A DNA stretch of 64,000 nucleotides, taken from Streptomyces sp. CT34 (GTDB lineage: Bacteria; Actinomycetota; Actinomycetes; Streptomycetales; Streptomycetaceae). A program made the translations under genes and the position numbers. Below, one piece after another: positions 17,135 through 25,017 of the stretch; position 1 is the stretch's first letter, and each line of letters opens with the position of its first letter. The stretch covers positions 6,704,589 to 6,768,588 of the forward strand of contig NZ_KN708638.1 of assembly GCF_000805335.1 (NCBI RefSeq), read 5' to 3'. The notes beneath the pieces are model-generated. The model saw only the letters and a program-made list of their open reading frames with translations. It did no database searches and was not told the origin of the DNA.

Positions 17135-18984
17135 CAGCACTCCTCGGGCCGACTCGGGACGTCGCGCTGTCTCGCCGCTGTGTCCGAGATGTGCGCCCTG
17201 CTGACCGGCATTTTGAGTGCTGCCTCGATCAGGCCGATGTGGCTGAATGCCTGTGGGAAGTTGCCTATCTGGCGTTTGAGCTGGGGGTCCCATTCCTCCG
17301 CGAGCAGCCCGAGGTCGTTGCGGAGCGAGAGCAGCTTCTCGAAGAGCGTGCGGGCCTCCTCCACGCGGCCGATCATTGCTAGGTCGTCGGCGAGCCAGAA
17401 CGAGCAGGCCAGGAAGGCTCCTTCGTCGCCTTCGAGGCCGTCTACGCCTTGCGCGTCGCTGGCCGTCGGGTAGCGCAGGATGAGGCCGTCCTCGGTGGAC
17501 AGCTCGCGCTGGATGGCCTCGATGGTGCCGATGACGCGCTTGTCGTCCGGCGGCAGGAAGCCGACCTGCGGGATCAGTAGCAGTGAGGCGTCCAGCTCCT
17601 GGGAGCCGTAGGACTGGGTGAAGGTGTTGCGCTCCTTGTCGTAGCCTTTCTCGCAGACGTCCCGGTGAATGGTCTCGCGCAGGTCCTTCCACCGCTCCAG
17701 CGGCCCGTCCACGTCCCCGGACTCGATCAGCTTCACCGTGCGGTCCACCGCGACCCAGGTCATGACCTTGGAGTGCACGAAGTGCCGGCGCGGCCCGCGC
17801 ACCTCCCAGATGCCCTCGTCCGGCTCGTTCCAGTGCTTCTCCACCCACGCGATCAGCTTCAGTTGCAGGCTGACCGCGTGGTCATCGTGTGCCAGGCCGG
17901 AGGCGTAGGCGACGTGGAGGGCTTCGGTGACCTCGCCGTAGACGTCCAGCTGGAGCTGCCCCGCGGCGCCGTTGCCGACCCGCACCGGGCGCGAATCCTC
18001 ATACCCGGGCATCCAGTTGAGGTCGGTCTCGCCCAGCTCCCGCTCGCCGGCGATGCCGTACATGATCTGGAGGTTCTCCGGGTCGCCGGCCACCGCCCGC
18101 AGCAGCCACTCCCGCCAGGCCCGGGCCTCTTCGCAGTAGCCGGTGCGCAGCAGCGACGACAGGGTGATCGCCGCGTCGCGGAGCCAGGTGAAGCGGTAGT
18201 CCCAGTTGCGGACCCCGCCGATGCACTCCGGCAGGGACGTCGTCGGCGCCGCCACGATCCCGCCGGTCGGCGCGTACGTCAGCGCCTTGAGCGTGATCAG
18301 TGAGCGCACCACCGCGTCCCGGTAGGGCCCGTGGTAGGTGCAGTGCTCGACCCACTCCCGCCAGAACTCCTCGGTCGCCTCCAGCGACGCCTCCGGCTCG
18401 GCCAGGGCCGGCGGCTGGTGGTGCGAGGGCTGCCAGCTGATCGTGGACGCGATCCGCTCGCCCGGTGAAACGGTGAACTCGGAGACCACTGTTCCATGGT
18501 GGGCGGTCGCACTGGCCTGGGCGTCCAGCCATATGGCGTCGGGGCCGGCCACCGCGAGGGCCCGGCCGTCAACCGAGCGGATCCACGGCACGACCTTGCC
18601 GTACGCGAACCGCATCCGCAGCTCCGACCGCACCGGGACCCGGCCGCTGACGCCCTCCACGATCCGGATCACCTGCGGCGCGCCGTCGCGCGGCGGCATG
18701 AAGTCGATCACCCGGACCGTGCCGCTCGGAGTGTCCCATTCGGATTCCAACACCAGGCTGTCGCCTCGGTAGCGGCGGCGGTCAGCAGGCTGAGGGCTGG
18801 CGCCGGGCCCATGGGCCGGGCCGATGCGCCAGCAGCCGTGTTCCTCGGTGCCCAGCAGCGCCGTGAAGACCGCCGGCGAGTCGAAGCGGGGCAGGCACAG
18901 CCAGTCGACCGAGCCGTCCCGGCATACGAGCGCGGCCGTCTGCATATCGCCGATGAGCGCGTAATCCTCAATGGGCATGGACAT
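17134..18984 (-). CDS. Glycoside hydrolase family 15 protein (glucoamylase/trehalase-like)
   Basis: The 616-aa protein has an N-terminal beta-domain (IEDYALIGDMQTAALV, DGSVDWLCLPRFDSP) and the GH15 alpha/alpha-barrel with the signature VRNWDYRFTWLRDA and a late AEEWDP segment holding the usual catalytic acid region. Actinobacterial GH15 proteins of this type act on trehalose, maltose or related alpha-glucosides in the cytoplasm. There is no signal peptide. It overlaps the 3' end of the glycosyltransferase gene by 17 bases. In this operon it could trim or remodel a glycosylated product. Confidence 0.9.
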   Translation of the reverse strand: MSMPIEDYALIGDMQTAALVCRDGSVDWLCLPRFDSPAVFTALLGTEEHGCWRIGPAHGPGASPQPADRRRYRGDSLVLESEWDTPSGTVRVIDFMPPRDGAPQVIRIVEGVSGRVPVRSELRMRFAYGKVVPWIRSVDGRALAVAGPDAIWLDAQASATAHHGTVVSEFTVSPGERIASTISWQPSHHQPPALAEPEASLEATEEFWREWVEHCTYHGPYRDAVVRSLITLKALTYAPTGGIVAAPTTSLPECIGGVRNWDYRFTWLRDAAITLSSLLRTGYCEEARAWREWLLRAVAGDPENLQIMYGIAGERELGETDLNWMPGYEDSRPVRVGNGAAGQLQLDVYGEVTEALHVAYASGLAHDDHAVSLQLKLIAWVEKHWNEPDEGIWEVRGPRRHFVHSKVMTWVAVDRTVKLIESGDVDGPLERWKDLRETIHRDVCEKGYDKERNTFTQSYGSQELDASLLLIPQVGFLPPDDKRVIGTIEAIQRELSTEDGLILRYPTASDAQGVDGLEGDEGAFLACSFWLADDLAMIGRVEEARTLFEKLLSLRNDLGLLAEEWDPQLKRQIGNFPQAFSHIGLIEAALKMPVSRAHISDTAARQRDVPSRPEEC

Positions 18985-20272
18985 GGGTTTGTGTCCGATC
19001 GTCGTGCGGGAGCGTTCCGCGGGGAGGTACGGCGGCAAGGAACCGCTGGGTGACGCGGGCTTTGCTGTGGTGGCGGGATTGTGCGTAGGCAGCCTGCGCC
19101 GTCTCGCAGTACACGCGGGGGGACGCGAGGAGACCGTGGGCGAGGTCCAGCAGGGCGCGAGGCCCGTGGTGCGGTTCGGCCAGCAACGCCTGTCCGCGCT
19201 GCGCGGGACCAACGAGGTAGGGCAGGTGCCCGCGCCGGTATCCGACGACGGGAACTCCCACGGCCATGGCCTCCAGAGCCACCATCCCCAGTGAGCTGGA
19301 GGTGGTCGGCGCGATCACGACCGCAGCCCCCGAGAGCCACATGGGAACGGCATGCCATGGCAGCTCTCCGCGCCAGTGCATGTGCTCGGCCCGTTCCACC
19401 TGGCGTCGGCAGGCATCCGCCAGGGCGACGCCGGCCGGTCCCGACTGCAGGTAGTGCGTTGCTGCCGCGACACGCACCACGCACGAGCCGACGGCCGCCC
19501 TTCGGCGCCGTGCCGCCTGCAGCAGGGCGACCACGCCGTCGAAGGTGTCCCCTACCGCGCTCAGAATGCGAAGGTCGCCCCACTGCAGGCGGCACAGGAC
19601 GCTGGCGGGCCTTGGTTCGGGCGGTTCGTGAAGGAGAGCGTGGGGAACCACACGCCACGTTGAGGTGTCCCAGCCGCGTTGGTGTGCCGCGTTGAGGACC
19701 GCTGCGGTGGAGGCGAGCACGATGTCGGCCCATCTCAGCGCCATCGCGTCGCGGTCATCGGGCAGCTGGTCCACCGCCAGCACCCGGCACACCCCGGCGG
19801 GGAGATCCATGTGCAGCCGGCCCAGGCCCCACAGCGCGTCGGTGAACAGCACCGTGTCGGCGTTGTGCCGGGCGATCAGCGACCGCAGCTGACGCTGAAG
19901 ACCCCACGCGCCGCCGCCGATTGCCTCGCGGAGCGCGTCGGGCGGGCAGGGCAGGCTGACGGGCAGGTCGATCTGCTCCACAACCACGCCCTCAAGCCTG
20001 GGCCCGAGCATGGGCGGGGCCGCGGTGACGATCACTGCCCGGTGCCCGGCCCCCGCCAACCCGACGGCCAGAGCCGCGGTGGCTTTCGCGGAACCCGAGG
20101 CCGCGTTCATCTGCCAGGCCAAGCAGATCAACAGCACACTCCGGCGACCGCAAGCGGCAGCCGATCCGCCCTGGCGAGGCCGGGGAAACACGGCGACGGA
20201 ATCCTCCGTGCGCTGCGGGGGCTGCCAGGGCCGACGTGGGTCACGGGCGCGACGGGGGAGCGGTGAGGTCAT
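18968..20272 (-). CDS. Glycosyltransferase (GT-B fold, family 4-like)
   Basis: The 434-aa protein starts at the ATG that overlaps the ABC-transporter stop (ATGA). It has a GT-B pattern: an N-terminal acceptor domain (SGSAKATAALAVGLAGAGHR) and a C-terminal donor domain with WLSGAAVVIAPTTSSSLGMV ending in a glycine/glutamate-type loop (ALEAMAVGVPVVGYR), as in GT4 retaining enzymes. It should transfer a sugar from a nucleotide-activated donor to an unknown acceptor. The context (exporter, GH15 and kinase-like genes) suggests a glycosylated product. Confidence 0.8.
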   Translation of the reverse strand: MTSPLPRRARDPRRPWQPPQRTEDSVAVFPRPRQGGSAAACGRRSVLLICLAWQMNAASGSAKATAALAVGLAGAGHRAVIVTAAPPMLGPRLEGVVVEQIDLPVSLPCPPDALREAIGGGAWGLQRQLRSLIARHNADTVLFTDALWGLGRLHMDLPAGVCRVLAVDQLPDDRDAMALRWADIVLASTAAVLNAAHQRGWDTSTWRVVPHALLHEPPEPRPASVLCRLQWGDLRILSAVGDTFDGVVALLQAARRRRAAVGSCVVRVAAATHYLQSGPAGVALADACRRQVERAEHMHWRGELPWHAVPMWLSGAAVVIAPTTSSSLGMVALEAMAVGVPVVGYRRGHLPYLVGPAQRGQALLAEPHHGPRALLDLAHGLLASPRVYCETAQAAYAQSRHHSKARVTQRFLAAVPPRGTLPHDDRTQTHVHAH

Positions 20273-22281
20273 CGCGGACCGGCCTTCATCGCATCCGTAG
20301 CAGGCGTGTTCCCGCTCGGTGCGGGCACGTCGGCGTACTGCGCGGCCTGGATCCGGTAGCCGTCGCGGAAGATTCCCGGGCCGTCCCACTCGTCGGATAT
20401 GAGTTCCGCGAAGGTGCCGGATTCGACGACGCGGCCGTGGTGCAGGACGTGGATGAGGTCGGCTACCCGCACGGACCCCAGCCGGTGGGTGATCAGGATG
20501 ATGGTCTGGCCGTCGCGGGCAAGGGCGCGGATCTTCTCGAAGAATTCCTGCTCCGACCGTGCGTCGAGTGCCGCGGTGGGTTCGTCGACGATCAAGATGT
20601 CGCCGCGCCTGTAGTGAGCGCGGCTGATCCCCAGTCTCTGCCACTGTCCGCCGGAAAGCTCGTGACCGCCCTTGTATCCGCGGGCCAGGAGCGTGTTGAG
20701 GCCGCTCGGCAGCTCCTTGACCAGTTCCTCCGCACCCGCGTACGCGACGGCCTCGTCCAGCCGTTCCTGGCACAGCGGCTCGTCGGGTCGGCCGAGGCCG
20801 ATATTCACCGCGGCGGTGAACGGCCAGTGGTAGAAGTCCTGGTCGACCAGAGCGATACGGGAGACCAGCTCGTGCCTGGAGGCTGTGGCGATGTCGACGT
20901 CGTCCCACAGGATGCGGCCGGAGTTCGGACGGTACAGGCCGCACAGCAACTTGATCAGCGTGCTCTTCCCGCTCGCGTTCTCCCCGACGAGCGCGACAAC
21001 CTTCCCGGTGGGAATGGTCAGATTCGCCCCGGCCAGTGCAGGCTTCTTATTGCCTTCTTTGCCCTGGTAGGTGAAGTGGACGTCTTCCATGGTGATCAGG
21101 GCCGGCGCGGCGGGGAGCGCGTCACCGCCCTGGGGGATGGCGCGCTTGGCGGCCTCCTCGCACATCCGGTGGAGGTCGGCGATGAACAGGCTCTCTTCGT
21201 GTGCGGAGTTGATCTGCAGTACGAGGTTCTGCAGGCTTCCCGCGCCGCTGCGGATGGCGAGCACGGCGGTGCCTCCCACGGACAAGGCCATCGCTCCGGA
21301 CCACACCAGAGCGGTGAGGGTTCCGTATGCGGCGATGGATGCCAGCCCTGTCCAGGCTGCTGCGAACAGCCCCGTGCGCGCTGCCAGGGTCGCCAGACGC
21401 TTTTGTTCGTTCTCCTGGTCCCGCGACATCGAGCGGTAGTGGTGCAGCAGGAAGCCGGCCGCTTCGTGGACGCGGATTTCTCGGGCGGCCTCCTTGGAGA
21501 TCAGCAGGCGGCTGATCAGCTGTCCGGCACGCGCGTACTGGAGAAAACTGTGAAAGGAGATGTAGCGGCGGCGCGCTACGGCCAAGGCAGCCCAGCCGCT
21601 CGGCAGGGACATTCCGATCAGCATCGGGAAGAGCAGGGGATGCAGCACGGCGAGAACCCCCGCCATCGCGATCAGCGACAACGCAGCGGAAACGATCGCT
21701 GTGGAGTACCTGACCATGCGACGGGCCGCGCCGGCACCGTACTGGGCGCTGTCGAGAAGCCGGTGGAACTCGTCATCCTCGATGGCCTCAAGCTCGACGT
21801 TCGCGGTCTGCGTCAGATACATCTCCGTCGCGACCCGCTCTACCTTCGGCTCCAGCCGCCCCGCGCCGGCCGTAGAGATGGCCTTGAACAGGGCACCGGC
21901 CGCCGCGCAGATTCCGGCTGCGGCCAGGGCAGGGGCTGCCGCGGACAGCCGATCGGGGACAGCGCCCTGGCCCATGACGTGCGCGAGAGCCCGGTTCACG
22001 GCGACCAGCCCCAGAGCCTGACTTCCCCCGCGACCGACCTCTGCGACCGCCACCCTCCGCAAAGCGCGCGGATCCGCCTTCCGGGCCAGACCGACGGTCA
22101 GGCCCAGCAGATACGGCAGCCGGGTCGCCATCGCCCCCAACTTCAGTTGGAGGAAGGCGTCCTGGTGGGAGTTCCAGCCCAGGTCGTAACGCAGCTGCCC
22201 GCCGAACAGCAGCCGCTCCGAGGGCGATTCGTCTGCTGTCGCCGTCCCGGCTGCTTCAGCGGCCTTTCGGCTCCACCTCAC
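20269..22281 (-). CDS. ABC transporter, fused transmembrane and ATP-binding domains
   Basis: The 670-aa protein has an N-terminal membrane domain with about six hydrophobic segments. The ATP-binding domain follows: Walker A GENASGKST (about 434), signature LSGGQ (about 540), Walker B ILIVDEPTAAL (about 562) and the H-loop ILITHRL. This is the exporter-type architecture (half-transporter, likely homodimer). It starts at GTG 22281, overlapping the short ORF upstream (GTGA). Likely role: export of the operon's product. No N-terminal peptidase domain is present, so it does not by itself process a leader peptide. Confidence 0.9.
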   Translation of the reverse strand: MRWSRKAAEAAGTATADESPSERLLFGGQLRYDLGWNSHQDAFLQLKLGAMATRLPYLLGLTVGLARKADPRALRRVAVAEVGRGGSQALGLVAVNRALAHVMGQGAVPDRLSAAAPALAAAGICAAAGALFKAISTAGAGRLEPKVERVATEMYLTQTANVELEAIEDDEFHRLLDSAQYGAGAARRMVRYSTAIVSAALSLIAMAGVLAVLHPLLFPMLIGMSLPSGWAALAVARRRYISFHSFLQYARAGQLISRLLISKEAAREIRVHEAAGFLLHHYRSMSRDQENEQKRLATLAARTGLFAAAWTGLASIAAYGTLTALVWSGAMALSVGGTAVLAIRSGAGSLQNLVLQINSAHEESLFIADLHRMCEEAAKRAIPQGGDALPAAPALITMEDVHFTYQGKEGNKKPALAGANLTIPTGKVVALVGENASGKSTLIKLLCGLYRPNSGRILWDDVDIATASRHELVSRIALVDQDFYHWPFTAAVNIGLGRPDEPLCQERLDEAVAYAGAEELVKELPSGLNTLLARGYKGGHELSGGQWQRLGISRAHYRRGDILIVDEPTAALDARSEQEFFEKIRALARDGQTIILITHRLGSVRVADLIHVLHHGRVVESGTFAELISDEWDGPGIFRDGYRIQAAQYADVPAPSGNTPATDAMKAGPR

Positions 22282-22391
22282 GGTCGGCTCCCTTCGGCGG
22301 GCGTCTCGCAGACCTGTGCGGTAGCCGGGCGCTGTTGCTCCAGGGGGCCGAATCGCCTCCGGCCCTGCGGGCGGGATTCCGGGCCGGACAT
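22278..22391 (-). CDS. Possible small peptide ORF, 37 aa, coupled to ABC transporter
   Basis: An ATG at 22391 preceded by GAGGAG gives a 37-aa basic peptide beginning MSGPESRPQGRRRFG, with a single cysteine (C28) in TAQVCETPAE. Its stop overlaps the ABC-transporter start (GTGA). The frame stays open upstream to about 22760, but that longer stretch has a low-complexity composition and no good start signal. The ORF may be a coupling leader for the transporter or a precursor peptide. It could also be non-functional. Confidence 0.4.
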   Translation of the reverse strand: MSGPESRPQGRRRFGPLEQQRPATAQVCETPAEGSRP

Positions 22392-22762
22392 GGGCTCCTC
22401 ACGCAGCGGTCGATAGGGCAGGGAGGCATGAGCAGGTTCGTGGCGGAGGCTGCTGTGCGACGGGCGTCCGGAGAGCGGGTTGGCCTGCTGCCGGGTCTCG
22501 GGTCGGCTGTGCGGCGGACGCCACAGCGGCCTCGTTTCCGGCCGGTCCCCCCACAGGACCCGGCCGGAAACGAGGGGCTTGAAGGGGCCGCGATTGCGGC
22601 ATCGAGCGGATGGCGCCACCAGGTCGACCACCGCGCTGGGACACAGCGTCATTGCGACCGCCGTTGTAGCCGCATCGATGAGGGCGGATGCGCACGAGCT
22701 GTGCGCCGTGGCGCTCGCATTCGAGGCGAGAACGGGCGGCGTCCAAGCTGCGCAAGGCATGT

Positions 22763-23668
22763 TCACCAACGCACTCCGTCCGCCAGCAACTTCAAGGCGA
22801 TTCGGGCGCGTTCGGTGATCTCGGGGTCGCGGGCACGGACACCCTGAACCAGCCCGTCGACGGCAGCCATCGCGGCCAGGGCCGGCAGCACCTTTCGCTC
22901 CGGATCCGTCAACTCACGCCTATACCCGGTGAAAAACATCTGCCTCAGCCGCGGATATCGCACCCACGGGCCGACGGCCAGATGAACGAAATCGTCGACG
23001 GCCACCGCAGGCCGCGCCTGCCCAAAATCGAGCAGTGCAGCGCAACCTGTGGACCTGTCCCACAGAAAGTTGCCTTCCTGAGCATCGCCATGGACGAACG
23101 CCGTGGGGCACCCCTCCAGCTGGGGCAGCTCCCTGACAAGGCCAAGGACCAGCTCCTGCTCGGCATGCGAGAGGAGGTCACCGGCAGCAGCCACGCCCTG
23201 CCCCGCGGACGCTGTCCGTGCGCGCACCTCTGCCAGCACATCCACCGAGCCGCGGGGGACGACCGGCCTGTCATGAAGCTCACGCAGCAGATAGCCCGCT
23301 TGGCGGTGCACCCGGATGTGGTCGTTCATATCCAGCACGGCCGGTGCCACTGCCTCACCGGGCAATGCGGTCAGGAGCATCGCCAACTCGTCGGGGTCAG
23401 TCGCCTGGAGACGTGGAGCGCGACCGGGACCCAGAGCTGGTACCGCGAACCTGTAAGCGTGGACTTCGCGGTCGTAGGAGGCTTTGGTCGACGCAATCTT
23501 CAGGAAGAACCGGGTACCGTCCGTGCAGGTCAACTCCCATACCCTGGAGTTCGCGCGGCTCCGCGAGGCATCCAGCACGCCCGTGATGACGCCCAGCACA
23601 CACGAGGCCCAATCCAGTACACCGCCCGGAATGCTCGTCCGCTGCGGGAGAGGGGGAATCTTGGTCAT
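22763..23668 (-). CDS. APH/choline-kinase-like phosphotransferase
   Basis: The 301-aa protein has the aminoglycoside phosphotransferase fold: an N-terminal nucleotide lobe (RFFLKIAS), then catalytic HGDAQEGNFLW and the metal-binding DFGQARP. Such enzymes phosphorylate small molecules (antibiotics, amino alcohols, sugars). The ATG at 23668 overlaps the stop of a 49-aa ORF (ATGA). In this operon it may phosphorylate a biosynthetic intermediate or confer self-protection. Confidence 0.8.
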   Translation of the reverse strand: MTKIPPLPQRTSIPGGVLDWASCVLGVITGVLDASRSRANSRVWELTCTDGTRFFLKIASTKASYDREVHAYRFAVPALGPGRAPRLQATDPDELAMLLTALPGEAVAPAVLDMNDHIRVHRQAGYLLRELHDRPVVPRGSVDVLAEVRARTASAGQGVAAAGDLLSHAEQELVLGLVRELPQLEGCPTAFVHGDAQEGNFLWDRSTGCAALLDFGQARPAVAVDDFVHLAVGPWVRYPRLRQMFFTGYRRELTDPERKVLPALAAMAAVDGLVQGVRARDPEITERARIALKLLADGVRW

Positions 23669-23814
23669 GATGCCCACCCCGCCTCAGGGGAGCGCCTGGC
23701 GAGTGCATGTCGAGTGTGTGAGGCGTACGCGGCACTGGGAGCACGGAGACTGTGGAGCACGTCGTGGTTGTGCTCCAACACGAGGTCCGCGCAGAAGGCG
23801 AGGTGACGGCACAT
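23665..23814 (-). CDS. Small ORF, 49 aa, beginning MCRHLA
   Basis: The ATG at 23814 has AGGAG five bases upstream and the stop overlaps the start of the phosphotransferase gene, which favours translation. The product starts MCRHLAFCADLVLEHNH. The MCRHLA start is that of class II (Ntn) glutamine amidotransferases such as EgtC-like proteins, whose Cys2 is the nucleophile after Met removal, but the rest (49 aa in all) does not carry the remainder of that domain. It is either a decayed N-terminus or an unrelated small peptide. Confidence 0.4.
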   Translation of the reverse strand: MCRHLAFCADLVLEHNHDVLHSLRAPSAAYASHTRHALARRSPEAGWAS

Positions 23815-23893
23815 AAGGACTCCTGGGAAAGGAAATTTCAACGAGTGGTCCGCATTCGAGCCGGAGCGGACGGGGGTGGTCAGGCAGCTGCGA

Positions 23894-24469
23894 CTACAGG
23901 CCGCGGTCTTGACCGGCCTCCGCCACCTGCCGAGCCAGAAGGAACTGGATCACCCGGTGGTACGCCTCTCGACTCCCGGGATCACGCCGGTTGACCTCGT
24001 ACAGCAACTGCCACGGGCCCGTCGGCAACATAGGCTCAGGAGCCCGCTCACGATGTGCCCGCCACTCCTGCCGAACATCGACCTGAGCCAGTGTGAGCAG
24101 ACACAGCCACGGCACAGGATCACGCCACTCATGACGGGTCGCCTCCATCGCCGTGGCCCGCGCCCGCTCCTCCAGACTCTCAGCAGCGCCGTGCTGTTGA
24201 CGGTGTGATCGCAGCGCCCGCTCCACCGACACCCGGGCTAGCATCACCTGCGCGTCGTAGCTGTCCGGCTCCTCGGCCAGCCATGCTTCCGTCACATCGG
24301 AGCCGGCCGCCATAATGCCGAGCGCCTGCGTGCGAAAACTCCTCAACGGCCAGTTCGAACCCGTCTCGGCCAGGAGATCACGCATCGCTATCCAACGGCC
24401 GACCTGCAACTGCTTCATGGCCGCACGAAGCTCATCATCCGTGCCCGCAGGGTGATAGATCGGCTTCAT
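23894..24469 (-). CDS. Hypothetical protein, shortened paralog of the DUF4034-like protein
   Basis: The 191-aa product starts at the ATG overlapping the upstream stop (TGATG) and begins MKPIYHPAGTDDELRAAM. It aligns along its length with the N-terminal half of the 338-aa protein at 16118-17134; AEEPDSYDAQVM is identical in both and GPWQLLYEVNRRDP matches GPWELLGEVHRRDP. It then diverges after about residue 180 (QVAEAGQDRGL) and stops, so the C-terminal half is missing. Whether it is a functional short version or a truncated duplicate is not clear. Confidence 0.6.
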   Translation of the reverse strand: MKPIYHPAGTDDELRAAMKQLQVGRWIAMRDLLAETGSNWPLRSFRTQALGIMAAGSDVTEAWLAEEPDSYDAQVMLARVSVERALRSHRQQHGAAESLEERARATAMEATRHEWRDPVPWLCLLTLAQVDVRQEWRAHRERAPEPMLPTGPWQLLYEVNRRDPGSREAYHRVIQFLLARQVAEAGQDRGL

Positions 24470-24909
24470 CAGGAAGTGGCCTTCTCCGCAGGTCCCCGTC
24501 GTTCCTGTCGAGTCTTGCGAAGCGCGTTGCGTAACGCCTCGGGCGGAGTCAGGGCGCGTGGGGCCGGCGGGGGGACATTCCAATGGAGCCCAGGAGGGGC
24601 TGTAGCGGACGCCGGCGGGACCACGACGTGGCACCGCCGCCCGAGCGGTACCGTCCCGGGCTCGTTCCACGAGTCGGCGGTCCCCACGGGCACGAGGAAG
24701 TACAGCCGTGGCTCCGGCCCTCCACTGTCCAGGATCACCGGACCAATCCGAGGTTGGCTTTCTCTGAGGAGCTCGATGGCGCGTTGACCAACGACCTCGG
24801 GCACGCGTATGGCATCCCACCACTCGCCAGCAGAGCAGAGTTCAACCTCGTGGCCTATGGGCATCCACCGGGGCTGGCAAGTGCGGGCTGCCGGATTAGT
24901 TTCCGACAT
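24469..24909 (-). CDS. Hypothetical protein, first structural gene after XRE regulator
   Basis: The 146-aa protein has the segments WMPIGHEVELCSAGEWWDAI, LYFLVPVGTADSW, HVVVPPASATAPPGLHW and a basic C-terminus. It resembles small conserved actinobacterial proteins found next to XRE regulators; I know no function for them. Its ribosome-binding site (GAGGAG) lies in one arm of a perfect 13-bp inverted repeat, so its translation is probably controlled. Its promoter carries the GGACA-N3-TGTCC motif described separately. It heads the long minus-strand run of genes. Confidence 0.6.
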   Translation of the reverse strand: MSETNPAARTCQPRWMPIGHEVELCSAGEWWDAIRVPEVVGQRAIELLRESQPRIGPVILDSGGPEPRLYFLVPVGTADSWNEPGTVPLGRRCHVVVPPASATAPPGLHWNVPPPAPRALTPPEALRNALRKTRQERRGPAEKATS

Positions 24910-24913
24910 GGCA

Positions 24914-24947
24914 ATGGTCTCCTCACTACAACGTGTGAGGAGACCAT
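24914..24947 (-). promoter_or_regulatory. Perfect inverted repeat hiding the ribosome-binding site
   Basis: ATGGTCTCCTCAC (24914-24926) and its exact complement (24935-24947) form a 13-bp perfect inverted repeat with an 8-base spacer. In the minus-strand transcript the downstream arm contains GAGGAG, the SD of the gene starting at 24909. A folded hairpin would block translation. It could alternatively be a protein-binding palindrome. Confidence 0.7.
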
Positions 24948-24970
24948 GTCACCCTGCAAGCGCAGCGCGC

Positions 24971-25012
24971 GGACAGATTGTCCGCAGGAATTTTCACCCA
25001 AGTGCCTTGACA
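24971..25012 (-). promoter_or_regulatory. Promoter/operator with GGACA-N3-TGTCC palindrome (minus strand)
   Basis: On the minus strand TGTCAAGG is followed after 16 bases by CCTGC and the palindrome GGACAATCTGTCC. The same arrangement, with 15 bases, occurs on the plus strand at 26479-26519. The TGTCAAGG and CCTG parts could be -35 and -10 regions, with the palindrome as an operator at the start site. It lies 60-100 bases upstream of the 146-aa protein gene, just after the XRE gene. Confidence 0.6.
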
Positions 25013-25017
25013 GGGAC

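Noticed and set aside
16118..17848. Longer start for the DUF4034-like protein
   Set aside because: The extension lies inside the GH15 gene and lacks family similarity. ATG 17134 overlaps the GH15 stop as in the other couplings.
22392..22760. Extension of the 37-aa ORF to a 160-aa protein
   Set aside because: Low-complexity composition and no good start signal. Kept only as a note in the 37-aa entry.
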